Positions 7,681 to 16,491 of a stretch of 64,000 bases of DNA are shown here, piece after piece. The position numbers were made by a program, and so were the translations under genes. Origin of the DNA: Streptomyces resistomycificus (GTDB taxonomy: Bacteria; Actinomycetota; Actinomycetes; Streptomycetales; Streptomycetaceae). The notes beneath the pieces are model-generated. The model did no database searches. It was not told the DNA's origin and saw nothing but the letters and a program-made list of their open reading frames with translations. Position 1 is the first letter of the stretch, and each line of letters starts with the position of its first letter. Location: NCBI RefSeq assembly GCF_001514265.1, contig NZ_KQ948988.1, positions 875,395-939,394 of the forward strand, in the 5' to 3' direction.

Positions 7681-8967
7681 TCAGCGCCGCAGCTCCTTGT
7701 GCGCCGTCTCCGGCAGCCGCAGGTACACCAGGGACGACAGCAGGCACAGCGAGGCCACGTACCAGGGGAAGATCCCGGAGTGGCCCAGGTCCTTGAAGAG
7801 CGTGCCCACGTAGGGGGCGGTGCCGCCGAAGAGGGCCACCGTCAGCGAGTAGGGGAAGCCGATGCCGGCCGCGCGCACCCAGGGCGGGAAGATCTCGGCG
7901 TTCACGGCCGCGCTGATCGAGGTGAAGCCGGTCAGCAGGATCATGCCCGCGCACTGGACCAGCAGCAGGACGGCGAAGGAGTCCCGCAGGGCGTGCAGCA
8001 GCGGCACGCTCAGCAGGGCGAAGCCCAGGCCGAAGAACAGGAGCAGCGGGCGGCGGCCGAGGCGGTCGGAGAGCAGTCCGCCGAGGGGCTGGAGCAGTCC
8101 GAAGAAGGCGAGCGAGAGGGTGCCCGCGAGCAGCGCGTCCGACTTGCCGAGGCCCGTGTTGAGTTCGGCGTACGTCGGCAGGTACGACGTCCAGGTGTAG
8201 TAGGCGATCGTGCCGCCGGCCGTGATGCCACAGATCAGCAGCGACTCCCGCGGATGGCGGCGCAGCGCCTCCAGCAGGCCCGGGCGCGGCGCCTGTCGCT
8301 GTTCCTCGCTGCGGGTCTCCTGCGCGCCCTGACGGATCCAGAAGCCGACCAGGCTGAGCACCGCCCCCACGACGAAGGGGAGACGCCAGCCCCAGCCGTT
8401 CATCTGTCCGTCGCTCAGCGTGTTCACGAGCAGCGTGGCGAGGCCGGACGCGATCAGCTGCCCGGCGGTCGTCGACACGTACTGGAAGCTGGAGAACAGC
8501 CCCCGCCGGCCGGGGCCCGCCGACTCCACCAGGAAGGTCGTGGAGGCGGCGAACTCCCCTCCCACGGACAGCCCTTGGAGCAGCCGGGCGAGAACCAGCA
8601 GTACGGGAGCCAGGACACCGGCCGCCTCGTACGTCGGTGTCAGTCCGACCAGCAGGCTGCTGCCGCCCATCAGCAGGATGGTCACCGTCAGCGCGGCCCG
8701 CCGCCCCCGCCGGTCCGCGATCGCGCCCATCAGCAGCCCGCCGACCGGCCGCATGAAGAAGCCGACGGCGAACACCGCGAACGTCGACAGCAGCGGCACC
8801 AGCGAGTTGTCCGCGCTCTCGGGGAAGACCTCGGCGGCGATGTAGGTGGCCAGAAACGTGTAGGCGTACCAGTCGTACCACTCCACGGCATTGCCCACGG
8901 AGGCGGCGAGGAGCTGGCGTACGGGCCGTTTCGTCGGAGTGGACGCCGACGCGTGGGTCTCTGTCAT
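7681..8967 (-). CDS. MFS transporter, metabolite:H+ symporter (MHS) family
   Basis: 428-residue, 12-segment permease of the ProP/KgtP/ShiA branch. Family marks include NAVEWYDWYAYTFLA in the first helix, FFMRPVGGLLMGAIADRRGRR in the first cytoplasmic loop, and LSDRLGRRP in the repeat loop. Such symporters take up organic acids and osmolytes (2-oxoglutarate, shikimate, dicarboxylates, betaine). Near aromatic-degradation genes an aromatic or dicarboxylic acid is possible, but this is inference. I use the ATG at 8967; ATG 8979 with AAGG upstream is a close alternative. Divergent from the phospholipase gene, so the two could share control. Confidence 0.88.
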   Translation of the reverse strand: MTETHASASTPTKRPVRQLLAASVGNAVEWYDWYAYTFLATYIAAEVFPESADNSLVPLLSTFAVFAVGFFMRPVGGLLMGAIADRRGRRAALTVTILLMGGSSLLVGLTPTYEAAGVLAPVLLVLARLLQGLSVGGEFAASTTFLVESAGPGRRGLFSSFQYVSTTAGQLIASGLATLLVNTLSDGQMNGWGWRLPFVVGAVLSLVGFWIRQGAQETRSEEQRQAPRPGLLEALRRHPRESLLICGITAGGTIAYYTWTSYLPTYAELNTGLGKSDALLAGTLSLAFFGLLQPLGGLLSDRLGRRPLLLFFGLGFALLSVPLLHALRDSFAVLLLVQCAGMILLTGFTSISAAVNAEIFPPWVRAAGIGFPYSLTVALFGGTAPYVGTLFKDLGHSGIFPWYVASLCLLSSLVYLRLPETAHKELRR

Positions 8968-9136
8968 GATCGCGACCATCCCCGCCTTCGGCCCCGCCAC
9001 ACCTCGCGTACCGACGACTTTCACACGAGCGCCACCGGACCCTTCCCTGCCGTTTGGTGCTCCTGGAACACTCCTTTCGCGCGCATTCCGTCACGATCGA
9101 CCGGTCACCACCTTCCAGGGGAGAGGTCCCTCACTC

Positions 9137-11188
9137 ATGCCCGAAGTCAACCGGCGACGATTTCTCCAGATAGCGGGCGCGACCACGGCGTTCACGGCGC
9201 TGTCCGCCAGCATCGAGCGGGCCGCCGCGATCCCGGCCAACCACCGCACGGGATCGATCGAGGACGTCGAGCACGTCGTCGTCCTGATGCAGGAGAACCG
9301 TTCCTTCGACCACTACTTCGGCAAGCTGAGGGGCGTCCGCGGCTTCGGCGACCCGCACCCGGTCACGCTGCCGAGCGGCAGGTCGGTCTGGCACCAGTCG
9401 GACGGCACCAGGGAACTGCTGCCCTTCCACCCGACCGCCGACGACCTCGGCATGCAGTTCCTCGAAGGTCTGCCGCACAGCTGGCCCGACGGCCAGCAGG
9501 CCTACAACGGGGGCGCGTACGACCAGTGGGTGCCCGCGAAGGGCACCACGACCATGGCGTACCTGACCCGTGAGGACATCCCCTTCCACTACGCGCTCGC
9601 CGACAAGTTCACGATCTGCGACGCGTACCACTGCTCCTTCATCGGGTCCACCGACCCCAACCGCTACTACATGTGGAGCGGTTACACCGGGAACGACGGC
9701 ACCGGCGGCGGCCCCGTCCTCGGCAACGACGAGCTCGGCTACGGCTGGACGACCTATCCCGAGCGCCTGGAGAAGGCGGGGATCTCCTGGAAGATCTACC
9801 AGGACATCGGCGACGGCCTGGACGCGCAGGGTTCCTGGGGCTGGATCCAGGACGCCTACCGCGGCAACTACGGCGACAACTCGCTGCTGTACTTCGACTC
9901 GTACCGCGACGCCCAGCCCGGTGACCCGCTCCACGAGAAGGCCCGCACCGGCACCGACGTGAAGAACGGCGACGGCTACTTCGACCGGCTGAAGGCGGAC
10001 GTCAAGGCCGGCAAGCTGCCGCAGATCTCCTGGATCGCCGCCCCGGAGGCCTTCTCCGAGCACTCCAACTGGCCCTCGAACTACGGCGCCTGGTACATCT
10101 CCCAGGTCCTGGACGCGCTCACCTCCAACCCCGCGGTGTGGGCGAAGACCGCCCTGTTCATCACCTACGACGAGAACGACGGCTTCTTCGACCACCTGGT
10201 GCCGCCGCTCCCGCCGAGGTCCGACGCACAGGGCAGGTCCACCGTCGACGTCGGACCGGACCTCTTCAAGGGCGGCGACACCCATGTCGCCGGGGCCTAC
10301 GGGCTCGGCCCGCGCGTGCCGATGCTGGTCGTCTCGCCCTGGAGCAAGGGCGGTTACGTCTGCTCGGAGACGATGGACCACACCTCGATCCTCCGCTTCA
10401 TGGAGCGCCGCTTCGGCGTCCGCGAGCCGAACATCTCACCCTGGCGGCGCGCCATCTGCGGAGACCTGACGTCGGCCTTCGACTTCTCCCGCGAGGACAC
10501 CGGGCCGGTCGCGCTCCCCGACACCGACGACTACGAGCCCCCGGACCGCGAACGTCACCCCGACTACCGGCCGACCCCGCCCGCGCGGGGAGCCCTGCCC
10601 CGGCAGGAACGTGGCCTGCGTCCCGCCCGCCCGTTGAAGTACGCGCCCCACGTGGACGGTTCGGTGGACGCGCCGGCCGGGAAGCTCACGCTCACCTTCG
10701 CGTCCGGCGCCAAGGCCGGTGCCGCCTTCCTGGTCACGTCCGGCAACCGCGGCGACGGCCCCTGGACCTACACCACCGAGGCCGGCAAGACCATCGCGGA
10801 CACCTGGAACTCGGCGTACTCGAACGGCTCGTACGACCTGACCGTGCACGGCCCGAACGGCTTCCTGCGCGTCTTCAGGGGGCCGAACAAGGCCGCCGGT
10901 CCCGAGGTGACGGCGCGCCACCGAGGCGACGACGTGGAGCTGACCTTCACCAACAGGGGTTCCGGCACGGCGCGGTTGAAGGTCAGGAGCGGCTACGGCG
11001 ACCGGGCCAGGTCCTTCACCGTGCGCGCCGGCGCCACCGTGCGGCACACCTTCGACCTCAAGGCGAGCCGGCGCTGGTACGACCTGACCGTCACCTCGGA
11101 GGCGGATCCGGCGTTCCTGCGGAGGTTCGCCGGTCACGTCGAGAACGGGCGTCCGGGGGTGAGCGACCCGGCTGTCATGACTGGGTAA
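9137..11188 (+). CDS. Tat-exported phosphocholine-specific phospholipase C
   Basis: 683-residue secreted phosphoesterase. A twin-arginine signal (NRRRFLQIAG, then ATTAFTALSAS) exports it folded. The catalytic phosphoesterase domain runs from about residue 45 to 470, with family motifs QENRSFDHYFG, GSTDPNR and TYDENDGFFDH. Two C-terminal PLC domains (DUF756 type, about 500-590 and 600-680) follow. It should hydrolyse phosphatidylcholine or sphingomyelin to release phosphocholine, supplying phosphate and carbon. The start at 9137 follows GGGGAGAGG. In Streptomyces such enzymes are often induced by phosphate limitation, but I could not identify a clear PHO box in the 169-base upstream gap. Confidence 0.92.
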   Translation: MPEVNRRRFLQIAGATTAFTALSASIERAAAIPANHRTGSIEDVEHVVVLMQENRSFDHYFGKLRGVRGFGDPHPVTLPSGRSVWHQSDGTRELLPFHPTADDLGMQFLEGLPHSWPDGQQAYNGGAYDQWVPAKGTTTMAYLTREDIPFHYALADKFTICDAYHCSFIGSTDPNRYYMWSGYTGNDGTGGGPVLGNDELGYGWTTYPERLEKAGISWKIYQDIGDGLDAQGSWGWIQDAYRGNYGDNSLLYFDSYRDAQPGDPLHEKARTGTDVKNGDGYFDRLKADVKAGKLPQISWIAAPEAFSEHSNWPSNYGAWYISQVLDALTSNPAVWAKTALFITYDENDGFFDHLVPPLPPRSDAQGRSTVDVGPDLFKGGDTHVAGAYGLGPRVPMLVVSPWSKGGYVCSETMDHTSILRFMERRFGVREPNISPWRRAICGDLTSAFDFSREDTGPVALPDTDDYEPPDRERHPDYRPTPPARGALPRQERGLRPARPLKYAPHVDGSVDAPAGKLTLTFASGAKAGAAFLVTSGNRGDGPWTYTTEAGKTIADTWNSAYSNGSYDLTVHGPNGFLRVFRGPNKAAGPEVTARHRGDDVELTFTNRGSGTARLKVRSGYGDRARSFTVRAGATVRHTFDLKASRRWYDLTVTSEADPAFLRRFAGHVENGRPGVSDPAVMTG

Positions 11189-11252
11189 AGCCTGGCGGAG
11201 GATGCGGATCCGGGCTGGTCAGGGACCAGGAGGCTCGGGATAGTGTGCCCCG

Positions 11253-12074
11253 GTGACCACGCAATCGAACACACCTGCAGGCTGGTACCCGGATCCGCAC
11301 GGGGCGGCCCAGACGCTCCGCTACTGGGACGGCGCGCAGTGGACCGACCACACCAACACGGACCAGAAGGCCCAGGCCGTGCCCCAGGTGCCGGCGCAGC
11401 CGGCCGGTCCGGACCAGCGCGTCCAGCGTCAGGTGCAACAGCAGGCCGGGGTCGCGGCGAGCGGCCCCGGCGGCGGCAGCCTGTTCAGTGAGCCGGTTCT
11501 GGTGGTGAACCAGAAGGCCAAGCTGATCGAGCTGACCAACGAGTACAAGGTCATGGACCAGAACGGCAACCAGCTCGGCTCGGTCGTCCAGGTCGGGCAG
11601 AGCGCGCTGAAGAAGGTCCTGCGCTTCGTCGCCAGCGTCGACCAGTTCATGACGCACAAGCTGGAGATCCGCGACGCCCACGGTCAGCCGGTGCTGCTGC
11701 TGACGCGGCCCGCGAAGTTCCTCAAGTCGCGGGTGATCGTGCAGCGTCCGGACGGCAGTCCGGTGGGCGAGATCGTGCAGCAGAACATGATCGGCAAGAT
11801 CAACTTCGCGATGAACGTGAACGGCCAGCAGGTCGGCGCGATCAAGGCGGAGAACTGGCGCGCGTGGAACTTCGCCATCGTCGACCACACCGGGAACGAG
11901 GTCGCCCGGATCACCAAGACCTGGGAGGGCCTCGCCAAGACGATGTTCACCACCGCGGACAACTACGTCCTGCAGATCCACTACCAGCTGCCCGAGCCGC
12001 TGCTGAGCCTGGTCGTGGCGACCGCGCTGACCGTCGACACGGCGCTCAAGCAGGATTCGCGGGGTCTGGGCTGA
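11253..12074 (+). CDS. DUF2510 - LURP-one-like phospholipid scramblase-fold protein
   Basis: 273-residue protein. Residues about 8-35 form a DUF2510 motif (PAGWYPDP...LRYWDGAQWTDHT), common at the N-termini of actinobacterial membrane-associated proteins. Residues about 85-265 form a LURP-one/scramblase-type beta-barrel (LFSEPVLVVNQKAKLIEL; YKVMDQNGNQLG; VGEIVQQNMIGKINFAMN). Role unknown, probably at the membrane. A TAGTGT -10-like hexamer lies six bases before the GTG start and there is no ribosome binding site, so the mRNA may be leaderless. Only six bases separate it from the convergent exporter gene. Confidence 0.85.
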   Translation: MTTQSNTPAGWYPDPHGAAQTLRYWDGAQWTDHTNTDQKAQAVPQVPAQPAGPDQRVQRQVQQQAGVAASGPGGGSLFSEPVLVVNQKAKLIELTNEYKVMDQNGNQLGSVVQVGQSALKKVLRFVASVDQFMTHKLEIRDAHGQPVLLLTRPAKFLKSRVIVQRPDGSPVGEIVQQNMIGKINFAMNVNGQQVGAIKAENWRAWNFAIVDHTGNEVARITKTWEGLAKTMFTTADNYVLQIHYQLPEPLLSLVVATALTVDTALKQDSRGLG

Positions 12075-12080
12075 CGCCCG

Positions 12081-13103
12081 TCACAGCGGAGTGAGGTGTC
12101 CCGGTGTGACGGGCCGGGGCACCATCGCCGGTTCGGCCGTCGCGGAGCCGGGCTCCAGGGCGAGTACGGCCGCGACGGGGTGGTCGTCGTCCACCGGGGC
12201 ACGACCCGCCTCCGGCCGGCCCCGGCGCAGGGCGCCGGTCCCGCCGCGCGACGGGCCCCCTGCCCGCCGCGCCACGTCGTCGTTGCCGGGTGTCGCCCTG
12301 CTCAGCAGCACCACACCCCAGGCCGCGAGACCGGCCCCCGCCAGCGCCAGGAGCACGCCCGCCGCGCCGCCCCGCAACCGCTCGCCCAGCAGGAGCAGCC
12401 CGATCACCGCGGCGGCCACCGGGTTGGCCAGGGTCACCACGGCGAGCGGGGCGCCGAGGCCGCCTCGGTAGGCGGTCTGCGAAAGCAACAGGCCCGCCGT
12501 CGCGAAGGCCGCGACGAGCAGGGAGACGCCGATCACCTGCACACTGAGCAGCGACTCCGTGCGGTCCGTCGCGGCGACCGTCACCGTCTGGGTGAGCGCC
12601 GAGGCGACCCCGGAGGCGAAACCGGAGGCGGACGCGTGCCGCAGGCCCGGCCGGGCACCCCGGCGCGCCAGCAGGCCGATCAGTGTCGCCGTCCCGGCCG
12701 CCACCGCCAGCGCCTCGGACGTGCCGAGCACGTCCTCGGGCGCCGGGCCTGAGGCGGTGACGAGGATCGCGGACAGGCCGAGGAGCGTCAGCGCGGTGCC
12801 CCGCCACTCCACGGCACTGACCCGGCGCCCCGCGACCCGGGCCCCCATGGGCACGGCCGCGACCAGGGTGAGCGCGCCCAGCGGCTGGACCAGGGTCAGC
12901 GGTCCGTACTTCAGGGCGACGACGTGCAGCAGCGCGGCCGACGCGTTGAGCACGACCGACCCCCACCAGGCGCCCGAGCGCAGCAGCCGCAGTGTGCCCG
13001 AGCCGGGGTCGCGAGAGGCCAGACGCTCCTGGGCGACGGCCGCGGCCGCGTAGGCGACGGAGGAGAACAGGGACAGGACGACGGCGAGCAGGGTGGCGTT
13101 CAT
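12081..13103 (-). CDS. EamA/DMT-family transporter
   Basis: 340-residue membrane protein with about nine to ten hydrophobic segments in two EamA-like halves (ALKYGPLTLVQPLGALTLV; QTAYRGGLGAPLAVVTLANP) and a ~60-residue hydrophilic C-terminal tail (about residue 280 on) that is probably cytoplasmic and disordered. The family exports metabolites or toxic compounds, or transports Mg2+ in NIPA-like members. The ATG at 13103 overlaps the PAP2 gene's stop as ATGA, so the two are cotranslated and probably controlled by the TetR gene divergent from them. Substrate unknown. Confidence 0.88.
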   Translation of the reverse strand: MNATLLAVVLSLFSSVAYAAAAVAQERLASRDPGSGTLRLLRSGAWWGSVVLNASAALLHVVALKYGPLTLVQPLGALTLVAAVPMGARVAGRRVSAVEWRGTALTLLGLSAILVTASGPAPEDVLGTSEALAVAAGTATLIGLLARRGARPGLRHASASGFASGVASALTQTVTVAATDRTESLLSVQVIGVSLLVAAFATAGLLLSQTAYRGGLGAPLAVVTLANPVAAAVIGLLLLGERLRGGAAGVLLALAGAGLAAWGVVLLSRATPGNDDVARRAGGPSRGGTGALRRGRPEAGRAPVDDDHPVAAVLALEPGSATAEPAMVPRPVTPGHLTPL

Positions 13104-13897
13104 CGGCCGGCTCCCACGAGGACCTGCTCGTCGGCGGGTGCGAGGGTCTCCTGGCCGCGTCCGGCGGTCGTCGCCGTCCGGTGCGGCGGATGGATCACCG
13201 CGAGGGCGACACCGAGCATCGCGCCCGCCACGACCGCGTCCAGCCAGTAGTGGTTCGCCGTCCCGACGATGACCAGCAACGTCAGCACCGGATGCAGCAG
13301 CCACAGCCAGCGCAGGCGCGACCGGGTGGCGACGATCAGGCCGACGGCCAGCATCAGCGCCCAGCCGAAGTGCAGCGAGGGCATCGCCGCGAACTGGTTC
13401 GACAGGGTGTCCGTCCGTGGCGGCCCGTACACGGAGGGGCCGTAGACCTGGGCGGTGTCCACCAGGCCGGTGGCGGCCAGCATGCGCGGCGGCGCCAGCG
13501 GGAACACGAGGTGCAGCACCAGCGCGGCGCCGGTGACCACGGCAAGCACCCGGCGGGCCCACACGTAGTGCGCCGGGCGGCGCAGGTAGAGCCAGACCAG
13601 GAAGGCCACGGTGGCCGGGAAGTGGACGGTCGCGTAGTAGGTGTTCGCGAGGTGCGCGAGCGTGTCGCCGTGCAGCAGCAGGGACTGCACCGAGCCTTCG
13701 CCGGGCAGATGGAGGATCCGTTCCCAGTCCCACACGCGGTGTGCGTTGCGGAAGGCCTCGCCGGTGTGGCCTGTCGCGAGTTGCCGGCCGAGCTTGTAGA
13801 CGAGGAAGAGCCCTGCGACCAGCAGGAGCTCACGAACGAGCGGCGGCCGCGCTATCGCGCTGGGCGCCGCCTGGGAAGGCTCGGTGCGGGCATTCAT
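13100..13897 (-). CDS. PAP2-superfamily membrane phosphatase
   Basis: 265-residue integral membrane protein with about six segments. The phosphatase motifs are present in the Aur1/inositolphosphotransferase style: PPRML, PSLHFGWA with the catalytic histidine, and GTANHYWLDAVVAG with the second histidine and aspartate. It should act on a lipid phosphate or lipid pyrophosphate at the outer face, or as a phosphotransferase. First gene of a two-gene operon with the DMT transporter. The promoter region holds a 19-bp inverted repeat, strongly suggesting control by the divergent TetR protein. Confidence 0.88.
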   Translation of the reverse strand: MNARTEPSQAAPSAIARPPLVRELLLVAGLFLVYKLGRQLATGHTGEAFRNAHRVWDWERILHLPGEGSVQSLLLHGDTLAHLANTYYATVHFPATVAFLVWLYLRRPAHYVWARRVLAVVTGAALVLHLVFPLAPPRMLAATGLVDTAQVYGPSVYGPPRTDTLSNQFAAMPSLHFGWALMLAVGLIVATRSRLRWLWLLHPVLTLLVIVGTANHYWLDAVVAGAMLGVALAVIHPPHRTATTAGRGQETLAPADEQVLVGAGR

Positions 13898-13991
13898 CCC
13901 CCGGCCCTTTCGCTGACGGTGGTGCCTGTGCTGGTGCCGGACGCGGTAATTGACCCGTCGCGGGCACGGAACTCATCGATACGAATGCGTT

Positions 13992-14043
13992 CCGATACGC
14001 CAGTGTACCGATACGGTTCCGTTCCGGTACACTGGCGTATCGA
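13992..14043. promoter_or_regulatory. Long inverted-repeat operator between PAP2 and TetR genes
   Basis: Perfect 19-bp arms (13992-14010 and 14025-14043; left arm TCGATACGCC... wait-free core CGATACGCCAGTGTACCG read from 13993) flank a 14-base spacer. GATACG also occurs just outside at about 13979 and again in the spacer, so two TetR dimers could bind. It lies 66 bases before the TetR start and 95 before the PAP2 start. Confidence 0.75.
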
Positions 14044-14108
14044 TTGACTTACGACACATTCCGACGAGCGGGTCGCAGGCCCGCGGGACCGAGTGGAGGC
14101 AGGGGCAG

Positions 14109-14723
14109 ATGACGTCGCAGGCCGCGGACGGACCGGAAACGGCCGCCGCCTCGCGCCGCTCCAAGATCACGCCCGAGCGTGAGCAGGAGTTCTTCGACGC
14201 CGTGCTCGAGCAGATCAAGGAGTGCGGCTACGAGGCCGTCACCATGGAGGGGGTCGCTGCCAGCGCCCGCTGCAGCAAGTCCACGCTCTACCGGCAGTGG
14301 AAGACCAAGCCCCAGCTCGTGGTGGCGGCCCTGCGCTCGCGCCGCACCTCACGCCTGGCAGGCATCGACACCGGATCGCTCGCCGGTGACCTGCGCGAGG
14401 CCGCGCGGGCGACGGCCAGGTGGGCGACGACGGACACCAAGCTGCTGCAGGCGCTCGGCCACGCCCTCACCCTGGACGAGGAACTCGCCGGGGCACTGCG
14501 CGAGGCCCTGGTGGACCCGGAGATCGCCGCGCTGCGGGCCATCCTGCGGCGCGGGGTCGAACGCGGCGAGGTCGCCGCGGACCATCCGGCGCTGGAGTAC
14601 GTCCCGGCCCAGATGTTCGGCGTCGTCCGCGCCCGGCCCGTCGTCGACGGCCAGTACGCCGACCAGGACTACCTGGTCCGCTTCGTGGAGGCCGCGGTGC
14701 TGCCCGCGCTGGGCCTCACCTGA
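14109..14723 (+). CDS. TetR-family transcriptional regulator
   Basis: 204-residue regulator. The N-terminal helix-turn-helix spans about residues 20-65 (FFDAVLEQIKECGYEAVTM...SARCSKSTLYRQWKTKPQLV), followed by a TetR_C ligand-binding domain of the type found with efflux genes (LDEELAGALREALVDPEI). The ATG at 14109 follows GGAGG; longer in-frame starts would run through the operator. Probable repressor of the divergent PAP2-DMT operon and of itself through the 19-bp repeat. The ligand is unknown, perhaps the compound that the DMT protein exports. Confidence 0.92.
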   Translation: MTSQAADGPETAAASRRSKITPEREQEFFDAVLEQIKECGYEAVTMEGVAASARCSKSTLYRQWKTKPQLVVAALRSRRTSRLAGIDTGSLAGDLREAARATARWATTDTKLLQALGHALTLDEELAGALREALVDPEIAALRAILRRGVERGEVAADHPALEYVPAQMFGVVRARPVVDGQYADQDYLVRFVEAAVLPALGLT

Positions 14724-14805
14724 GACCCAGGCCGCCGTCCGCGGGATGACCGGACGGTGACCTGCTCGCGCCGCACCGTGGGGACGGGGGCGGCGCGCAC
14801 CCCCC

Positions 14806-14850
14806 GGCCGGGTGGGGTGCCTCTTGAGCGGAGAGGCGCCCCACCCGGCC
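14806..14850. terminator. Bidirectional terminator
   Basis: 19-bp stem with a single G-T pair and a 7-base TGAGCGG loop; left arm begins GGCCGGGTGGGGTGCC. Sits between the convergent TetR gene and DUF2510 gene. Confidence 0.8.
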
Positions 14851-14881
14851 GACGGGTCGTGTCCGGCCCGCGGGCCGGGCG

Positions 14882-15907
14882 TCAGACGTCCTGACCGCTG
14901 CCGCCGCCCGTCGACACCTTGATGCCCCGGGTGATCTCGTCGATCACGGCCTGTGTCTCCTCGACGTCGATGCCGAAGCGGACGATCACCATCTGCTGGG
15001 GGTTCGCGGGGGAGGGGAAGGCCAGCGACTGGACATAGCCGTCGGAGCCCTTGCTGGTGACCGCCTTCCAGCGGACCAGGTAGCCCTTCTGCCCGGCCAC
15101 CGTCACGGCCTTGGAGGCCAGCACGTCGTGTGAGGTGATCTTGCCGTAGGTCGTGCCGCCGTAGGACTGTTCGGCGTTGGCGGAGATGTCCGCCTTCGCG
15201 ATCTGCTCGGCCGTGGTGCCCTTGGTGCCGAACGCGATGGCGGGCGCCGAGAAGGCGCCGCCCTTGGTACAGGACTTCGAGGTGTCGCCGGGGCACTTGT
15301 AGGAGTCGTCCGACGTGACCGACGCCCCGGCCTGCAACTGCTGGCCGTACCAGCCGTCCGGGATGGGCAGGCTGATCCCGTCGAGCGAGTCGGTCACCGA
15401 ACCGCTCTCGATCTTCGGCGCCTCGGACTGGTCCGGCGAGGGCGACTGGCCGCCGGAGCCGCCGTCGCCCCCGCTGCCGCCCCCGGAACCTCCGTCGCCG
15501 TCGAACGGGCCGCCCTGGCCGCCGGTCGAGCCGTCCCCGCCCCCGGGGCCCCGACCGCCCGGTCCCTGCGAGTTGGCGGTGTTGCCGCTGCCGCCGTCGT
15601 CGCCGGAGAGCGCGTACACGCCCACGCCTATGCACGCCAGCACCACCACGGCCGCCGCGACGGCTATGCCCGTGCGCAGCCCCCGCCGTGAGCCGGCCGG
15701 CGGCTGCGCGGGGTAGCCCGGATATCCGGGGTGCACCGGGAACGCCCCGGCACCCGCCGGAGCCTGCGGGGGACCCCACGCGGCGGCCGATCCCGCGGGG
15801 CGGGTCTGGTCCGTCCATGCCTTGCCGTCCCACCAGCGTTCGGTGGCGGGACCGTCACTTGTCTGCCCGGGATCGGGGTACCACCCGGGGGGAGTCGCCT
15901 GCGTCAT
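14882..15907 (-). CDS. DUF2510 single-pass membrane protein with Gly-rich linker
   Basis: 341-residue protein built as: N-terminal DUF2510 motif (PPGWYPDPGQ...ERWWDGKAWTDQT, about residues 6-37), Pro/Gly/Tyr-rich segment, one transmembrane helix (about 80-100, GIAVAAAVVVLACIGVGVYAL), a 60-residue Gly/Ser/Asp linker, then a ~160-residue extracytoplasmic domain (DSLDGISLPIPDGWYGQQ; KGYLVRWKAVTSKGSDGYVQSLAFPSP). Two cysteines near residues 225 and 232 could form an outside disulfide. Likely displayed on the outer face of the membrane. Function unknown. Confidence 0.85.
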   Translation of the reverse strand: MTQATPPGWYPDPGQTSDGPATERWWDGKAWTDQTRPAGSAAAWGPPQAPAGAGAFPVHPGYPGYPAQPPAGSRRGLRTGIAVAAAVVVLACIGVGVYALSGDDGGSGNTANSQGPGGRGPGGGDGSTGGQGGPFDGDGGSGGGSGGDGGSGGQSPSPDQSEAPKIESGSVTDSLDGISLPIPDGWYGQQLQAGASVTSDDSYKCPGDTSKSCTKGGAFSAPAIAFGTKGTTAEQIAKADISANAEQSYGGTTYGKITSHDVLASKAVTVAGQKGYLVRWKAVTSKGSDGYVQSLAFPSPANPQQMVIVRFGIDVEETQAVIDEITRGIKVSTGGGSGQDV

Positions 15908-16491
15908 GTCCCCACCGTATGAGGCCTCGGTGAAAGAGGCATGAGAAGGGGGGAGGACCAATCCCCTTCATTCCAGGACGAGTCATACCGGAAGCCCCCG
16001 TACGGCAGGCGCCAGCCACAGCCTCACCCAGAGACACCGCCCGCAACGACACCCCCCATCGACACCGCCCTCGGCGGCAGCGACGCCACGAGCGCGTCCC
16101 GCACCTCCTCGTCCTACGCCTCGCTCACCATCCCCGGCGGCTTCACGGTGACGCCGTCGCCGGCCAGGCACAGTCCGGCCGCCGTCGCGTGGTACGTCGG
16201 GACGGCGGGACGTCCATGTTCCCGGTCCGCTCGACGGTCTCCGGGAGACGAGCCAAAACGTGATGGTCAGTCAGAAACGCTCGGCAGGGCCGCCATCGGC
16301 ACGGCACAGAAGTCCGCACCCCAGGACCGGCGCGCAGTTTGTCGCGGCTGGTCCCGGGCAGGACGCGTCGTTCTCCCGTACCCCAGGTCACCCGCCTGGG
16401 CAACTGGTACCCCGACCCGCCTCCGCTTCGGCACCCGGACGGCTACGCTCAAGGTCTGTACGTCGTTCGGGCGACTTGGGGAGGTAGCGCG
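15908..16491. other. 584-base gap with a possible decayed coding remnant
   Basis: I see no intact gene. On the minus strand, 16240 down to 16024 reads in one frame with coding-like third positions (...VPTYHATAAGLCLAGDGV, then KPPGMVSEA), interrupted by a single TAG at 16114-16116 and continuing DEEVRDALVASLPP to a TGA at 16024. This may be the corpse of a small gene or chance in high-GC DNA. The right end carries the promoter and GGGGAGG ribosome binding site of the next gene. Local AT-richer patches (around 15945-15995 and 16250-16275) are unlike flanking genes. Confidence 0.35.

Noticed and set aside
9060..9120. Possible PHO box before the phospholipase gene
   Set aside because: GTCACG and GTCACC are 14 bases apart and do not give the 11-base direct repeats of a PHO box.
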